Positions 49,426 through 58,085 of a stretch of 64,000 nucleotides of DNA are shown piece after piece; the first letter of the stretch is position 1, and the number at the start of each line of letters is the position of its first letter. Source of the DNA: Chelatococcus caeni. GTDB lineage: Bacteria; Pseudomonadota; Alphaproteobacteria; Rhizobiales; Beijerinckiaceae. The notes under the pieces were generated by a model, which saw only the letters and a list, made by a program, of their open reading frames with translations, was not told the DNA's origin and searched no databases. Position numbers and translations under genes: made by a program. The stretch lies in contig NZ_JACIEN010000004.1 in NCBI RefSeq assembly GCF_014196925.1, positions 186,001 to 250,000 on the forward strand, written 5' to 3'.

Positions 49426-50067
49426 TCAGCCGAAATGCACCTCGACGAGGCCGTGCACGCGCCTGAAGGCGGCTTCCGCCCCTGCGATCACCCGGCCTTC
49501 CTCGGCTTCCGTCAGCGCGATGCCGTCGAGGGCGGCGGTGAAGGTGCGCCAGTGCAGGCCGCGGCCGTCGGGATGGCCGGCGAGATGGCGTGCGCCGAAC
49601 GTCTCCGACAGGCCGAGCACCGCCGCCGCCTTGAGGAGGAAGGCGGCGCCGAGGTTGGAGCCCTCGGCGACATAGAGCCAGCCGAGCGCCGTCGGCAGGT
49701 CGGCGCTCGTCCCGAAGACCGGCGCCGCCGCGATCTCCGGCACTGACCCGCCGAGATCGACGATGTCCTGCTCGATCTGTGCCAGGCGTCGCCGGCCTGC
49801 GAGATCGGGCAGGAGCACATCGAGCGCCGGGTTCGAATAGAGCGCGTCGATGTCGCGGTGGAAGGCATGCTGCACCGCGAGGAAGCGGCCGTAATTGCCG
49901 CGATCGGCGAAGGGCGCACCGGCCATGATGCGCTTGTCCAGCGCCTCATGCGTCTCATGCGTTTGGGCCTTGAGCTGCTTGGCCCGTCCGCTCATCGCCA
50001 TGGCCTCCGCGGCCGGCCGTTCCATCATGTTCAAGGTCAAATCCCCGTTGCTGTCCGGTTCCGTCAT
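49426..50067 (-). CDS. Biliverdin-producing heme oxygenase
   Basis: 213 aa. LKAQTHETHEALDKRIMAGA carries the proximal-His region, and the distal helix reads GWLYVAEGSNLGAAFLLKAA, the pattern of the bacteriophytochrome-type/HemO heme oxygenases. Breaks heme to biliverdin, CO and iron. I chose ATG 50067 since AAGGCGG lies six bases upstream; the frame is open to 50115. No phytochrome gene is adjacent, so iron recovery is the likelier role, supported by the Irr-type site at 50199. Confidence 0.85.
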   Translation of the reverse strand: MTEPDSNGDLTLNMMERPAAEAMAMSGRAKQLKAQTHETHEALDKRIMAGAPFADRGNYGRFLAVQHAFHRDIDALYSNPALDVLLPDLAGRRRLAQIEQDIVDLGGSVPEIAAAPVFGTSADLPTALGWLYVAEGSNLGAAFLLKAAAVLGLSETFGARHLAGHPDGRGLHWRTFTAALDGIALTEAEEGRVIAGAEAAFRRVHGLVEVHFG

Positions 50068-50198
50068 GTTGTCCGCCTTGCTAACGATGGCGGTCATGTG
50101 GTCGGCGAGCTCCACCGCGCATCATGTCCGCGCATTTTTTACCGCAATATCTCAATATTGATGATCCCGACAGATCGGAAAACAGCCGGCGGCTTCAG

Positions 50199-50215
50199 TT
50201 TATAATGTTTTTAAA
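50199..50215. promoter_or_regulatory. Irr-type iron control element
   Basis: TTTATAATGTTTTTAAA at 50199-50215 matches the ICE consensus TTTAGAA-N3-TTCTAAA with one change in each half, and lies within the longer inverted repeat CAGTTTA...TAAACTG (50196-50218). It is about 130 bases upstream of the heme oxygenase. A second perfect palindrome, CAGCAATTGCTG, is at 50261-50272. The 50068-50382 stretch is AT-rich and holds no gene. Confidence 0.5.
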
Positions 50216-50320
50216 CTGTGGATGGAGGCGATTTTCGGCTGCCAACGCTCTTTTTTATTGCAGCAATTGCTGGAAATAAACAATACCGCAAAGAGCATAT
50301 TGGCGGCCGCCCCGTACCAT

Positions 50321-50352
50321 AACGAAAAGGCGCCCCGCATGGCGGGGCGCCT
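50321..50352 (-). terminator. Intrinsic terminator of the DUF899-DUF1579 operon
   Basis: On the minus strand an 11-bp perfect stem (AGGCGCCCCGC with GCGGGGCGCCT, 50328-50352, loop 3) is followed by TTTTCGTT. This is the most canonical terminator of the window, 31 bases after the DUF1579 stop. Confidence 0.85.
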
Positions 50353-50382
50353 CGAAGGACACGGTCGGCCGGACGTGCAGGC

Positions 50383-50862
50383 TCAGGCCTTGCGGCGATA
50401 ATGGGCGCTCATCATTTCGCTCCACGATCCGTCCGGTTTCTGCACACGGGCCGTGAACTTGCGATTGTCCCTGTCGATGATCGTCACGATGTCCTGATAG
50501 CGCGCCGTTTCGCCCGGCCGCTCGAAGTCAGGGCCGATGCAGTCGAGGGTCAACACCTTGCCGGTCTCGTCGAGCGTGCCCTCATAGACCCACAGGTAGG
50601 TCATCATCGAGCCGATCCAGGTGCCGACGTAGCGCTTCTTCTGCGGATCGTAGCCGAGCGTCAGCAGGGTCTGGATGGGACCGCAGCCGGGCATGTCGCC
50701 GCTGCCTTCGCTGACGAACCAGATGCCGTCGAGCGAGCGCACGGTCTCCGACCATTCCGCGGTCTCCTCCTGGCCGGGCGCGGGGGCGTCGTTCCGCACG
50801 GCCCACTCGCCGACGAGCTGTTCGAGCCAGCGGTGCTCCTGCGTCGGTTCTGCTTTCTGCAT
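50383..50862 (-). CDS. DUF1579 family protein
   Basis: 159 aa, all-beta calycin-like domain: HRWLEQLVGEWAVRNDAPAP, WFVSEGSGDMPGCGPIQTLL, LGYDPQKKRYVGTWIGSMMT, VYEGTLDETGKVLTLDCIGP match DUF1579. Role unknown; often grouped with DUF899, SRPBCC and glyoxalase-like genes. GGAG stands six bases before ATG 50862; ATG 50868 is also in frame but has the ribosome site against it. Follows the DUF899 gene in the same direction after 42 bases. Confidence 0.85.
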   Translation of the reverse strand: MQKAEPTQEHRWLEQLVGEWAVRNDAPAPGQEETAEWSETVRSLDGIWFVSEGSGDMPGCGPIQTLLTLGYDPQKKRYVGTWIGSMMTYLWVYEGTLDETGKVLTLDCIGPDFERPGETARYQDIVTIIDRDNRKFTARVQKPDGSWSEMMSAHYRRKA

Positions 50863-50904
50863 CGTCATCTCCAGGCTTTTCGTGGTGGTTGGGGCAACGG
50901 GGCT

Positions 50905-51633
50905 TCAGGCGCAGCAGGCGCGCCCCGCCGGCGCCGCCTCGTATTCGTCGTGACGGCGCACCCAGTCCATGATCGTGTGCTCGTTGCGGCCGAGCGGCGC
51001 CCGGTCGAGGATCATGAGGGTGCCGATGAGTTCCTCGCCGCCGCGAGCATAGCTGGAATAGGTGTGGAACACCTCCCCATTCTCATCCCTGTAGAAGGCG
51101 CTGAGCCCCGGCAGTTCATCATGGGCCTGCTCGCGCGGGATCATCTCGTAATTGTAGTAGACGCTGCCCTTGCCCAGGGCCTCGGGCGTGAAGGAGACGT
51201 GGAAATCATAGTTGAAGTCGCTGCCGTGGGACGACACCCACGGGAAGCGCCAGCCCATCCTGCGCTTGTAGGCCTCGATCCTGTCGAGCGGCGCGCGCGA
51301 GACGGCAAGCATGGTCACGTCATGGTTCTCGAGATGCGGCAGCGCGCCGTCGAGATGGTCGGCGAGGAAGGAGCAGCCGGTGCATCCCGCCTCCCAGTCC
51401 GGTCCGAGCATGAAATGATAGACGACGAGCTGGCTGCGGCCGGCGAACAGCTCCGCCAGCGTCTTGCGTCCCTGAGGCGTGTCGAAGACATAGGGCTTGT
51501 CGACCCGCACCCACGGCAGCGCGAGACGGGCGGCGTTCACCTTATCGCGCAGATGCGTGAATTCCTTCTCCTTGGCGAGGAGCGCGCGGCGTGCCTCGAG
51601 CCACTCCTCCCGCGAGACAACCGGGTGCTGCAT
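50905..51633 (-). CDS. DUF899 family thioredoxin-like protein
   Basis: 242 aa. REEWLEARRALLAKEKEFTH, LRDKVNAARLALPWVRVDKP, VYHFMLGPDWEAGCTGCSFL (CTGC in the thioredoxin redox position) and FHTYSSYARGGEELIGTLMI, then LDRAPLGRNE are the full DUF899 pattern. Probably a cytosolic redox or dehydrating enzyme; no reaction is established. GGAGG before ATG 51633. First gene of the unit ended by the terminator at 50321; a palindrome at 51696 covers its promoter area. Confidence 0.9.
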   Translation of the reverse strand: MQHPVVSREEWLEARRALLAKEKEFTHLRDKVNAARLALPWVRVDKPYVFDTPQGRKTLAELFAGRSQLVVYHFMLGPDWEAGCTGCSFLADHLDGALPHLENHDVTMLAVSRAPLDRIEAYKRRMGWRFPWVSSHGSDFNYDFHVSFTPEALGKGSVYYNYEMIPREQAHDELPGLSAFYRDENGEVFHTYSSYARGGEELIGTLMILDRAPLGRNEHTIMDWVRRHDEYEAAPAGRACCA

Positions 51634-51695
51634 GATATCCTCCGCTGGTGTGCGGCGAACCGATCACCGCTTGGATGCCCCCTCCGCTCAATTAG

Positions 51696-51707
51696 GTTGA
51701 TATCAAC
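51696..51707. promoter_or_regulatory. Palindrome GTTGATATCAAC upstream of DUF899
   Basis: Perfect 12-bp palindrome at 51696-51707, 63 bases before the DUF899 start, within an AT-rich patch (AATTAGGTTGATATCAACATT). DUF899/DUF1579 loci are often run by ArsR-type repressors that bind such dyads; no such regulator is in the window. Confidence 0.45.
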
Positions 51708-51739
51708 ATTACTGGTCGAAGTCAAAGCGCGCGCCCTTG

Positions 51740-52110
51740 CGCCTCGCGCAATTCACGGTTCTGCCCCTTCGGAGCTGGTTCATTGCCTATCCGAATTGCG
51801 CGACGGGGCACGCTAGCGAACGGTAAGCCACTGAAATATATAGATTCCAGGATCCGCTACTGAAGCTTGGTTCATGTTTCAGTCATGCGACCTCATTGCG
51901 CGCATCAATGCCATGACATTCACCGGCGCGTGGAGCGCCGAGCACCTGTCGTCAACCGCGGCCATGCCGGCGTGGTGCATGGTGCCTCGGCTGCGACCTC
52001 GAAGAATGGCACCCGCCACAGAAGGCCGATTTCATGCGCCTCAAGGGCTCGCTGCGTAAGCCGCTCGCGCCGTTGCGGCGCCAGCAGCCGATGCGAGAGG
52101 TTCGAGGTCG
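51740..52110. other. Gap of about 370 bases without a recognised gene
   Basis: Contains inverted copies ACTGAAA (51830-51836) and TTTCAGT (51877-51883). A short plus-strand frame with coding-like features (CLGCDLEEWHPPQKADF, ending at a TAG near 52111) has no clear start and no recognised family; it may be the tail of a decayed gene. The other frames look random. Confidence 0.4.
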
Positions 52111-52713
52111 TTAGCCTGCGACCTCGATATGCGCCTCCGTCGGCTTGCGGCCGGCACCATTGATCGGCGTGATGTCCTGCGGACAGGCAGAGAAGACGAC
52201 GTAGCAGTCCCGCGCCGCCCGCAACGTGACGTAGTCGCCCGGCTTGGTCAGCGGCTCTCCCTGCGTGAGGGTGAAGTCGCCATTGATGGGGATGTGCATG
52301 AAAAGGTTGAGCGGCTGCGGCACATATGCGGCCTCGAGGCCGATCCCGGCCATTGCCTCGACCATGTTGTCGGCGCAGTTGCGGTGATATTCGGTGCAGC
52401 CAAGGTGCTCATAGCGCCACCGGTCACAGGCTGCCATCAGCGTGTCGTGGATGCCCGGCGAGGTATCCTCCTCCAGGACAAGGATTGGCTCACGCCTGTT
52501 GGTGAACAGCGTCTGCCCGACGGCCGGCATAAGCCGGCCGTTCTCGACGCGCGTGTGCTCCATCGACATGTGGTGCGAGAGGTCCTCGACGCAGAAGGCC
52601 CAAGTGTCGACCACCTGCGCCCCATGCGTGTTGATGACCTTGACGGCCTCGCCTGCGGATAAGCGCAGGGCCTTGCCGCGGGTGGCCGGGATGATGTCGC
52701 GCGTGATCGCCAT
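52111..52713 (-). CDS. DUF1989 / urea carboxylase-associated family protein
   Basis: 200 aa. IPATRGKALRLSAGEAVKVI, VDTWAFCVEDLSHHMSMEHT, LGCTEYHRNCADNMVEAMAG and LNLFMHIPINGDFTLTQGEP are characteristic of DUF1989 (UAAP1/2). Relatives sit beside urea or guanidine carboxylases and have a conserved Cys/His metal-like set. Function not established. GGAGAAGG before ATG 52713; last gene of the minus-strand ureohydrolase/ABC cluster. Confidence 0.9.
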   Translation of the reverse strand: MAITRDIIPATRGKALRLSAGEAVKVINTHGAQVVDTWAFCVEDLSHHMSMEHTRVENGRLMPAVGQTLFTNRREPILVLEEDTSPGIHDTLMAACDRWRYEHLGCTEYHRNCADNMVEAMAGIGLEAAYVPQPLNLFMHIPINGDFTLTQGEPLTKPGDYVTLRAARDCYVVFSACPQDITPINGAGRKPTEAHIEVAG

Positions 52714-52728
52714 GGGACCTTCTCCTTC

Positions 52729-53691
52729 TCAAGCCGCCCGAGCAAGACGGCGCGCCGCCCAACGTGGTTGGGCGCAGATGTGGCCGAGGAACTCGATGAC
52801 GGTCAGCGCACCGAGATAGGCGGTAACGCCCGTACCGACATCGAGCGGCGGATTGACCTCGACGAAGTCGAAGCCCGCGATGTCGTGGCGCTCGGCGATC
52901 GCCTTCAGGCTGTCGCGCAGCTCCGGATAGCTCATGCCGTTCGGCTCGGCCGAGACGCAACCCGGTACCAGCGACATGTCGAGCGCATCGACGTCGATGG
53001 AGACATAGACGCGCGAGCCTTCCGGCAGGAGCGCCGCGATGCCTGCCGGCCCCAGGCGGCGAAACTCGCCCATCGGAATGATGCGGTTGCCGGACGCGAT
53101 GACCTCCTCCACCTGGTCCGGCGAATGGCGCAGGCTGCGGATGCCGACCTGCGTCAGGGAGAGCGTGTTGCCCATGCCGGCGATGTGGCGGAAGGCGTGG
53201 CTGTTGGTGTGCCTGAGATCGTTCTCGAAGGGCGCATAGTCGGTATGCGCGTCGAAATGGATGACGTGCAGCTTTTCGTCGAAGGCGCGAAAGATCGGAT
53301 AGGTGATGGAATGGTCGCCGCCGAGGACGACGGGCATGGCGCCGCGCGCGATGATGCCGCGCACCGCCTCGGTGATGTTGGCAAAGGTGCGCTCGGCGTT
53401 GGCAGGGTGAACATCGACGTCGCCGGCATCGGCGATGAGACCTCGTGTCATCTCCTCGACAAGATATTCGCGCCGCGTCTCCGGATCGTAATAACCTCGG
53501 CCGCTGGCGAACCGCAGCGAATGCTCGCGCAGGGCACGCGGCCCAAGCCGGCTGCCGGGCAGGAAGGGGGAGCCCTCGTCGAAGGGCACGCCAAGGACGG
53601 CGATCGCGGCATCAAGGCCCGCGATATCCTCGACGATGCGCGAGCGCAGGAAGGACGGTATCCCCACATAGGGGCGATTGACACGCGGCAT
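52729..53691 (-). CDS. Ureohydrolase (agmatinase/arginase family)
   Basis: 320 aa manganese hydrolase. Metal motifs complete: VVLGGDHSITYPIF, HFDAHTDYAPFEND and VYVSIDVDALDMSLVPGC; SAEPNGMSYPELRD and GFDFVEVNPPLDVG follow. Cleaves a guanidino compound to urea (or an amidino analogue) and an amine. GGAG seven bases before ATG 53691, directly after the ABC ATPase stop. It differs clearly from the second ureohydrolase at 56965, so the two likely act on different or sequential substrates. Confidence 0.92.
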   Translation of the reverse strand: MPRVNRPYVGIPSFLRSRIVEDIAGLDAAIAVLGVPFDEGSPFLPGSRLGPRALREHSLRFASGRGYYDPETRREYLVEEMTRGLIADAGDVDVHPANAERTFANITEAVRGIIARGAMPVVLGGDHSITYPIFRAFDEKLHVIHFDAHTDYAPFENDLRHTNSHAFRHIAGMGNTLSLTQVGIRSLRHSPDQVEEVIASGNRIIPMGEFRRLGPAGIAALLPEGSRVYVSIDVDALDMSLVPGCVSAEPNGMSYPELRDSLKAIAERHDIAGFDFVEVNPPLDVGTGVTAYLGALTVIEFLGHICAQPRWAARRLARAA

Positions 53692-53694
53692 GGC

Positions 53695-54516
53695 TTACTC
53701 CGTCTGCGGTAAAGCGAGGGTCTCGCCGGAGGGCACCTGCGCCCTGTCCAGCACGAGGTCGAGGAAACTGCGCAGGCGCGGCGTGCGCGGGTTGGCGACA
53801 ACCTCGCGCGCCGGCCCCTCCTCGATGACCGCGCCGGCGTCCATGAAGGCAATGCGATCGGCGACGTTGACGGCAAAACCGATCTCGTGCGTCACGACGA
53901 GCATGGTCATCCCCGTCGCGGCGAGCGACTTCAGCACCGTGAGCACCTCGCCGACAAGTTCGGGATCGAGCGCCGATGTCGGCTCGTCGAAGAGCATCAG
54001 GGCGGGTTCCATGGCGAGTGCCCGGGCGATCGCGACACGCTGCTTCTGGCCGCCGGACAGGGCATGGGGATAGCGTCCTGCCCGATCGGCGAGGCCGAGG
54101 CGCCCGAGCAGTTCGTCCGCCCGGCGCGTTGCTTCGGCACGCGCCCGGCCGAGCACCACCGTCTGGGGCCGGACCACATTTTCGAGGGCGGTCAAGTGCG
54201 GCCACAGGTTGAGCTGCTGGAACACGAGGCCGATCTTCGGCCGGAGCGCATCAATCTCGCGCCGCGACTGGCGGCGCACGACACCACGCGGCATGAGGGC
54301 GCGGCCAAAGGGCCGGCCCGCCACCTCGATGAAGCCGTCGTCGGGCTGCTCCAGCCACGTCAGACAGCGCAGAAGCGTGCTCTTGCCGCAGCCACTCGGG
54401 CCAATCAAGGCGACGATCTCGCCTTCGGCGACATCGAGGTAGAACTCATTGAGCGCTCTCGTGCCGCGGAATTCCTTGGAAAGCGCCGAAACGCGCAGGA
54501 TCGGCTGTGCTGTCAT
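53695..54516 (-). CDS. Polar amino acid ABC transporter ATP-binding protein
   Basis: 273 aa. Walker A LIGPSGCGKSTLLRCLTWLE, Q-loop LVFQQLNLWPHLTALEN, signature [20 protein letters not shown], Walker B LMLFDEPTSALDPE and His switch VTHEIGFA. The PAAT (HisP/GlnQ) type. Slightly longer insert (VVRRQSRREIDALRPKIG) before the Q-loop. Overlaps the permease gene at 54513 by four bases. Confidence 0.94.
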   Translation of the reverse strand: MTAQPILRVSALSKEFRGTRALNEFYLDVAEGEIVALIGPSGCGKSTLLRCLTWLEQPDDGFIEVAGRPFGRALMPRGVVRRQSRREIDALRPKIGLVFQQLNLWPHLTALENVVRPQTVVLGRARAEATRRADELLGRLGLADRAGRYPHALSGGQKQRVAIARALAMEPALMLFDEPTSALDPELVGEVLTVLKSLAATGMTMLVVTHEIGFAVNVADRIAFMDAGAVIEEGPAREVVANPRTPRLRSFLDLVLDRAQVPSGETLALPQTE

Positions 54517-55235
54517 GACGGCCTCCGCGCATCCAGAGAAAGGTAGCGCGCGGCGATCGGATTTGCCGACACGCTCGCGGCTTGGGCGGCGCCGACGCGC
54601 CGCTCGAGCCGCCGTGACGCTTCGGCGATGCCGATGGCAATGAGCCAGTAGATGGCTGCGACAGCGGCGAAGACCTCGAAGGGTGCGAAGGTGTTCCCCT
54701 GCACGATGAGGCTCTGGTAGGTGAGCTCGGGCACGGTGACCGAGGAGAGCACCGCCGATTCCTTCATCATCGTCAGGGTCATGTTGGTCGACGGCGGCAC
54801 CAGCGTTCGCAGCACCTGGGGCGCCACGACGTGCCACATCGCCTGGGCCGGCGACATGCCGACGACGCGTGCGCTCTCGAACTGACCGCGCGGCAGGGCA
54901 AGGATCGCCGCGCGCACGATCTCGGCGTAGTAGGCGGAGGCAAAGAGTGCCAGCGCCGCCGTGCCGACCAGCGTCGCCGGCAGTCTAACGCCGGAGAAGG
55001 GCAGCCCGTAGTAGACGACGAAGAGAATGATGATGAAGGGGATGTTGCGGAGCGTCTCGATATAGACGCTTGCCATCAGCCTTGGCAGCCGGCCGGGCAG
55101 GATGGCGAGCAGCGCGACCGCTATGCCCGCCAAATAGCCCAGTGCAAAGGCCGCAATGGTGATGCGCAGCGTCAGCCAGGCGCCCTCGGCCAGGAGCGGC
55201 CAGTAGTCGACAAGGATGGAGGCATCGAAACGCAT
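54513..55235 (-). CDS. Polar amino acid ABC transporter permease
   Basis: 240 aa, five helices. WLTLRITIAAFALGYLAGIA, YIETLRNIPFIIILFVVYYG and the EAA loop SARVVGMSPAQAMWHVVAPQ are typical HisM/GlnP. Four-base overlap with the ATPase gene; five bases from the other permease gene. Confidence 0.92.
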   Translation of the reverse strand: MRFDASILVDYWPLLAEGAWLTLRITIAAFALGYLAGIAVALLAILPGRLPRLMASVYIETLRNIPFIIILFVVYYGLPFSGVRLPATLVGTAALALFASAYYAEIVRAAILALPRGQFESARVVGMSPAQAMWHVVAPQVLRTLVPPSTNMTLTMMKESAVLSSVTVPELTYQSLIVQGNTFAPFEVFAAVAAIYWLIAIGIAEASRRLERRVGAAQAASVSANPIAARYLSLDARRPS

Positions 55236-55239
55236 GGCG

Positions 55240-55899
55240 TTACATCCGCGTCGCTGCGAACCGGGCCTCGGCGGTCTTGCCGGCGAGGCTGATGGCAAGA
55301 TTGACGACCAGGAAGACGAGGGCTGCGCCGACGAGGGTTTCAAAGGGCCGATAGCTTGAGCTCGCCATCTGCTGGGCCGTTCGCAGCACGTCGACCACGG
55401 TGATGACCGAGAGCAGAGCCGTCCCCTTGACGACGATGGTCGCCTCGTTGATGAGCACTGGAGCGATGCGGCGGAACAGCTGGGGCAGAACCACCTTCCA
55501 CCAGATGACGGGCGGCCTGAGGCCAAGCGCCGTCGCGGCCTCCAGAGGCCCTGGATCGATGGAGGCAAGGCCACCACGCATGCTCTCGCTGACGAAAACC
55601 ATGCTGTTGAACGAGATCGCTGCAATTCCCGCAACCTCCGGCGTCAGGTCGAGCCCGACCGCTGGCAGGACGTAATAGGCAATGAAGATCTGGATCAGCA
55701 GCGGCGTGCCACGCACGAAGCTGATGACGATGGCGACCACCGCATTGACAGGGCGGAGCTTGAGCGAGCGCAGCACGGTCAGCATGGTGCCGAGCATCAG
55801 CGCTATCGCGATGATGACGGCGGCAAGCCGCACATTGACCAGCGCCGCCAAGGCGAGATCCGGCAGGATCGACAGCAGATATTCGAATTTGAAGCCCAT
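55240..55899 (-). CDS. Polar amino acid ABC transporter permease
   Basis: 219 aa. VRLAAVIIAIALMLGTMLTV, VISFVRGTPLLIQIFIAYYV, and EAA loop EAATALGLRPPVIWWKVVLP. Pairs with the preceding permease to form the membrane channel. Start ATG 55899 opens MGFKFEYLLSILPDL. Confidence 0.92.
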   Translation of the reverse strand: MGFKFEYLLSILPDLALAALVNVRLAAVIIAIALMLGTMLTVLRSLKLRPVNAVVAIVISFVRGTPLLIQIFIAYYVLPAVGLDLTPEVAGIAAISFNSMVFVSESMRGGLASIDPGPLEAATALGLRPPVIWWKVVLPQLFRRIAPVLINEATIVVKGTALLSVITVVDVLRTAQQMASSSYRPFETLVGAALVFLVVNLAISLAGKTAEARFAATRM

Positions 55900-55994
55900 T
55901 GCCGGATCTTTCCCCCTGCGTTGGATGAAAGGCTTTGCGGCACGCGGCCGCGGCGCGACGCCGCCGGAAAAGCCTCGACAATGCGGAGCAAGAA

Positions 55995-56022
55995 CCACGC
56001 CGCCGGCCTGTGGGCGGCGTGG
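55995..56022 (-). terminator. Hairpin after the ABC binding-protein gene
   Basis: CCACGCCGCC (55995-56004) pairs perfectly with GGCGGCGTGG (56013-56022), loop 8, 15 bases after the binding-protein stop on the minus strand, followed by TTCTTG. Separates binding protein from permeases. Confidence 0.6.
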
Positions 56023-56037
56023 TGGGCGGGGGCGGCG

Positions 56038-56910
56038 CTACATGGCGCCGGGCGGCAGGTAACCCTCGTCCGGAATCGTCATCGCGAAGCCGAACCACTT
56101 CTCCTGCAGGGCGGCGAGACGTCCGTCGTCGCGCATCTTGCGGATGACACCGGAGATCGCGTCGCGCAACTCCTTGTCGTCAGGGCGCGTGACCCAGGCA
56201 AGATAGGTGAAGCCACCGTCCTTCGACGTCGGCATGGCAAGCTCGAAGATGTCGGGCTTTTCCTTCACCAGCACGGCAAGGCTCGGCAGAGATTGAATGA
56301 CGGCGTCGATCTCGCCATTGGCGAGCGCCACGTAACTTTCCGGGAAGGCCGTAAAGAGTTTGAGCTCCTTGAAACCGGGGCCGCCGGCCGCCTTCAGCTT
56401 GGCATCGAGTGCACGTGCCACAGGCTCGGTCGAGGAGGCGAGCTGAGTTCCGACAACCTTGCCGTTGAGGTCTTCGATCTTCGTGATCGCGTCGCCTTTG
56501 CGCTTCATGGCATAGGGCATGCCATCGGCAATGGGCATCGTATAGGCATAGCGCTTGGCACGTTCCTCGTTGATGCCGACAGTCGTCGCCACGAAATCGA
56601 ACTTGCCGGCGAGCACGCCGGGCAGGATGCCCTGCCAAGGCAGATCCAGCTGGTTGAGCTTCTTGACTCCGAGCTCCTTCACCACCTCTGCCAGGATATC
56701 CGAGCCGTAACCGACGATCTTGCCGTCCTTGACGAACTCGAAGGGCGGAAAGGCCGCCTCCGTGCCGACTGTCAGTTCACCCGTACGCCTGATCTTCTCC
56801 AAAGTCGTCTCGGCCTGCGCCGGCCAGGCGAAAACCAAGCCGACGCAAACGGCCCCCGTGAGCAAGCTGCAGGTTCTGCGACCGACAGGTGATGGATTGA
56901 TGATCGACAT
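56038..56910 (-). CDS. Polar amino acid ABC transporter substrate-binding protein
   Basis: 290 aa periplasmic protein (HisJ/GlnH class). Signal peptide to AQA, mature start ETTLEKIRRTGELTVGTEAA, FPPFEFVKDGKIVGYGSDIL, DFVATTVGINEERAKRYAYT, KVVGTQLASSTEPVARAL. Ligand probably a cationic or guanidino amino compound given the two ureohydrolases, which is inference. GAGGGG before ATG 56910. Confidence 0.92.
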   Translation of the reverse strand: MSIINPSPVGRRTCSLLTGAVCVGLVFAWPAQAETTLEKIRRTGELTVGTEAAFPPFEFVKDGKIVGYGSDILAEVVKELGVKKLNQLDLPWQGILPGVLAGKFDFVATTVGINEERAKRYAYTMPIADGMPYAMKRKGDAITKIEDLNGKVVGTQLASSTEPVARALDAKLKAAGGPGFKELKLFTAFPESYVALANGEIDAVIQSLPSLAVLVKEKPDIFELAMPTSKDGGFTYLAWVTRPDDKELRDAISGVIRKMRDDGRLAALQEKWFGFAMTIPDEGYLPPGAM

Positions 56911-56964
56911 GGCACTACCCCTCTTTTCGTTGTTGGAACGGCCGTTTTCGATCGATGTGCCGCC

Positions 56965-57930
56965 TCAGGCGGGCGGCGCGTCGAAGTAGTTCGCCCTCAC
57001 CGCCGCGCCGATGAGATTGACGATGAGGCGCCCCGCAGTGATGGCGGAGATCATGTTGACGTCGCTCGAAGGGGTGATTTCGACGATGTCCATGCCGAGC
57101 ACCCGGCCCTTGGCGACCAGCCCGTGGATGAGCTTGCGCACCTGATGGAAGGTGAGTCCGCCCGGGGCCGGCCCTTCAACTGCGGGCATGATGCTCGGAT
57201 CGAGGCCGTCTGCGTCGATGGTGATGTAGTACTGCCCACCATCGGGAATACGGGCGAGCACGGCCTCCATGCCACCGTCGTGCACCTCGTATGCGGAAAT
57301 GATGTTGGCGCCGTAGGCCGCAGCAGCCTCGACCTCCTCCGGACGGGCGCTGCCCTGGGAGCGGATGCCGATCTGGAAGATTTCGCCGATATGCGACATC
57401 TCGGACGCGCGGCGTATGGGACTGGAGAGGCCGTCTCGCACGCCGTTGACATGATCGCGCCAGTCGATATGCGCATCGACCTGCACGAGGGTGATCGGCC
57501 CCCTGCCCTCGAAAGCCCGCAGGATCGGGATGGGAATGCCGTGGTCGCCGCCGATGGTGACTGGCATGGCGCCCGCGGCAAGAATCTTGCGTACAGCCTC
57601 TTCAGCCCGGCGGTAATGGCTCGCAAGGTCCGTCATGTCGGCCGGTACATTGCCGACATCGACGACCTTGAGCGCCCGCCCACCGTAAATCGGGCCCCCG
57701 ACGTCGAAGTCATAGCGCTCGAGCCCGCGACAGACGCGGTCCGTCGCTGCCCGCACGGCGTCCGGTGCCCTTGTCTGGTCGTTGGTGATGGCGGTGGCCT
57801 CGTAGGCGCTGCCGAAGGGAATGCCCAGGATGGCGACGTGTGCATCGAGCGCGTCGAGATCCGTCGAGATGGGAGACCAAAGAAAGCTCTGGTGCTTCGT
57901 AGTGGGCGGGACGGTCAATGGCAGTGCCAT
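56965..57930 (-). CDS. Ureohydrolase (agmatinase/guanidinobutyrase family)
   Basis: 321 aa. AILGIPFGSAYEATAITNDQ, TRAPDAVRAATDRV, metal motifs PVTIGGDHGIPIPIL, VQVDAHIDWRDHVNGV and YYITIDADGLDPSIMPAVEG, then DIVEITPSSDVNMISAITAG. All six manganese ligands are seen. The HIDWRD and EGPAPGGL strings are typical of agmatinase/guanidinobutyrase-type enzymes. GGAGG before ATG 57930. First gene of the cluster, divergent from LysR across two palindromes. Confidence 0.92.
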   Translation of the reverse strand: MALPLTVPPTTKHQSFLWSPISTDLDALDAHVAILGIPFGSAYEATAITNDQTRAPDAVRAATDRVCRGLERYDFDVGGPIYGGRALKVVDVGNVPADMTDLASHYRRAEEAVRKILAAGAMPVTIGGDHGIPIPILRAFEGRGPITLVQVDAHIDWRDHVNGVRDGLSSPIRRASEMSHIGEIFQIGIRSQGSARPEEVEAAAAYGANIISAYEVHDGGMEAVLARIPDGGQYYITIDADGLDPSIMPAVEGPAPGGLTFHQVRKLIHGLVAKGRVLGMDIVEITPSSDVNMISAITAGRLIVNLIGAAVRANYFDAPPA

Positions 57931-57954
57931 GGCTCCTCCAAGCAATCCTCTCTC

Positions 57955-58004
57955 CTGCCGAATATTTCGGCAGATGCTTCCTAACAAGGCTTCTTCTGCA
58001 GAAG
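57955..58004. promoter_or_regulatory. Two palindromes between ureohydrolase and LysR genes
   Basis: CTGCCGAATATTTCGGCAG (57955-57973) has perfect 8-bp arms around TAT; CTTCTGCAGAAG (57993-58004) is a perfect 12-bp palindrome. They lie in the 155-base divergent gap and are good candidates for recognition and activation sites of the LysR protein. Confidence 0.6.
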
Positions 58005-58085
58005 TACTGCACAGGGATAGCTTAGGTCCTGCGGCACCGTAGCGAGAATAGCGATGTGCAAAACCATGGTTGTAGAGGATGCAAC

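Noticed and set aside
57931-58085. Guanidine riboswitch before the ureohydrolase or LysR gene
   Set aside because: The gap is short and filled by two palindromes; I could not find the conserved core of a guanidine riboswitch class.
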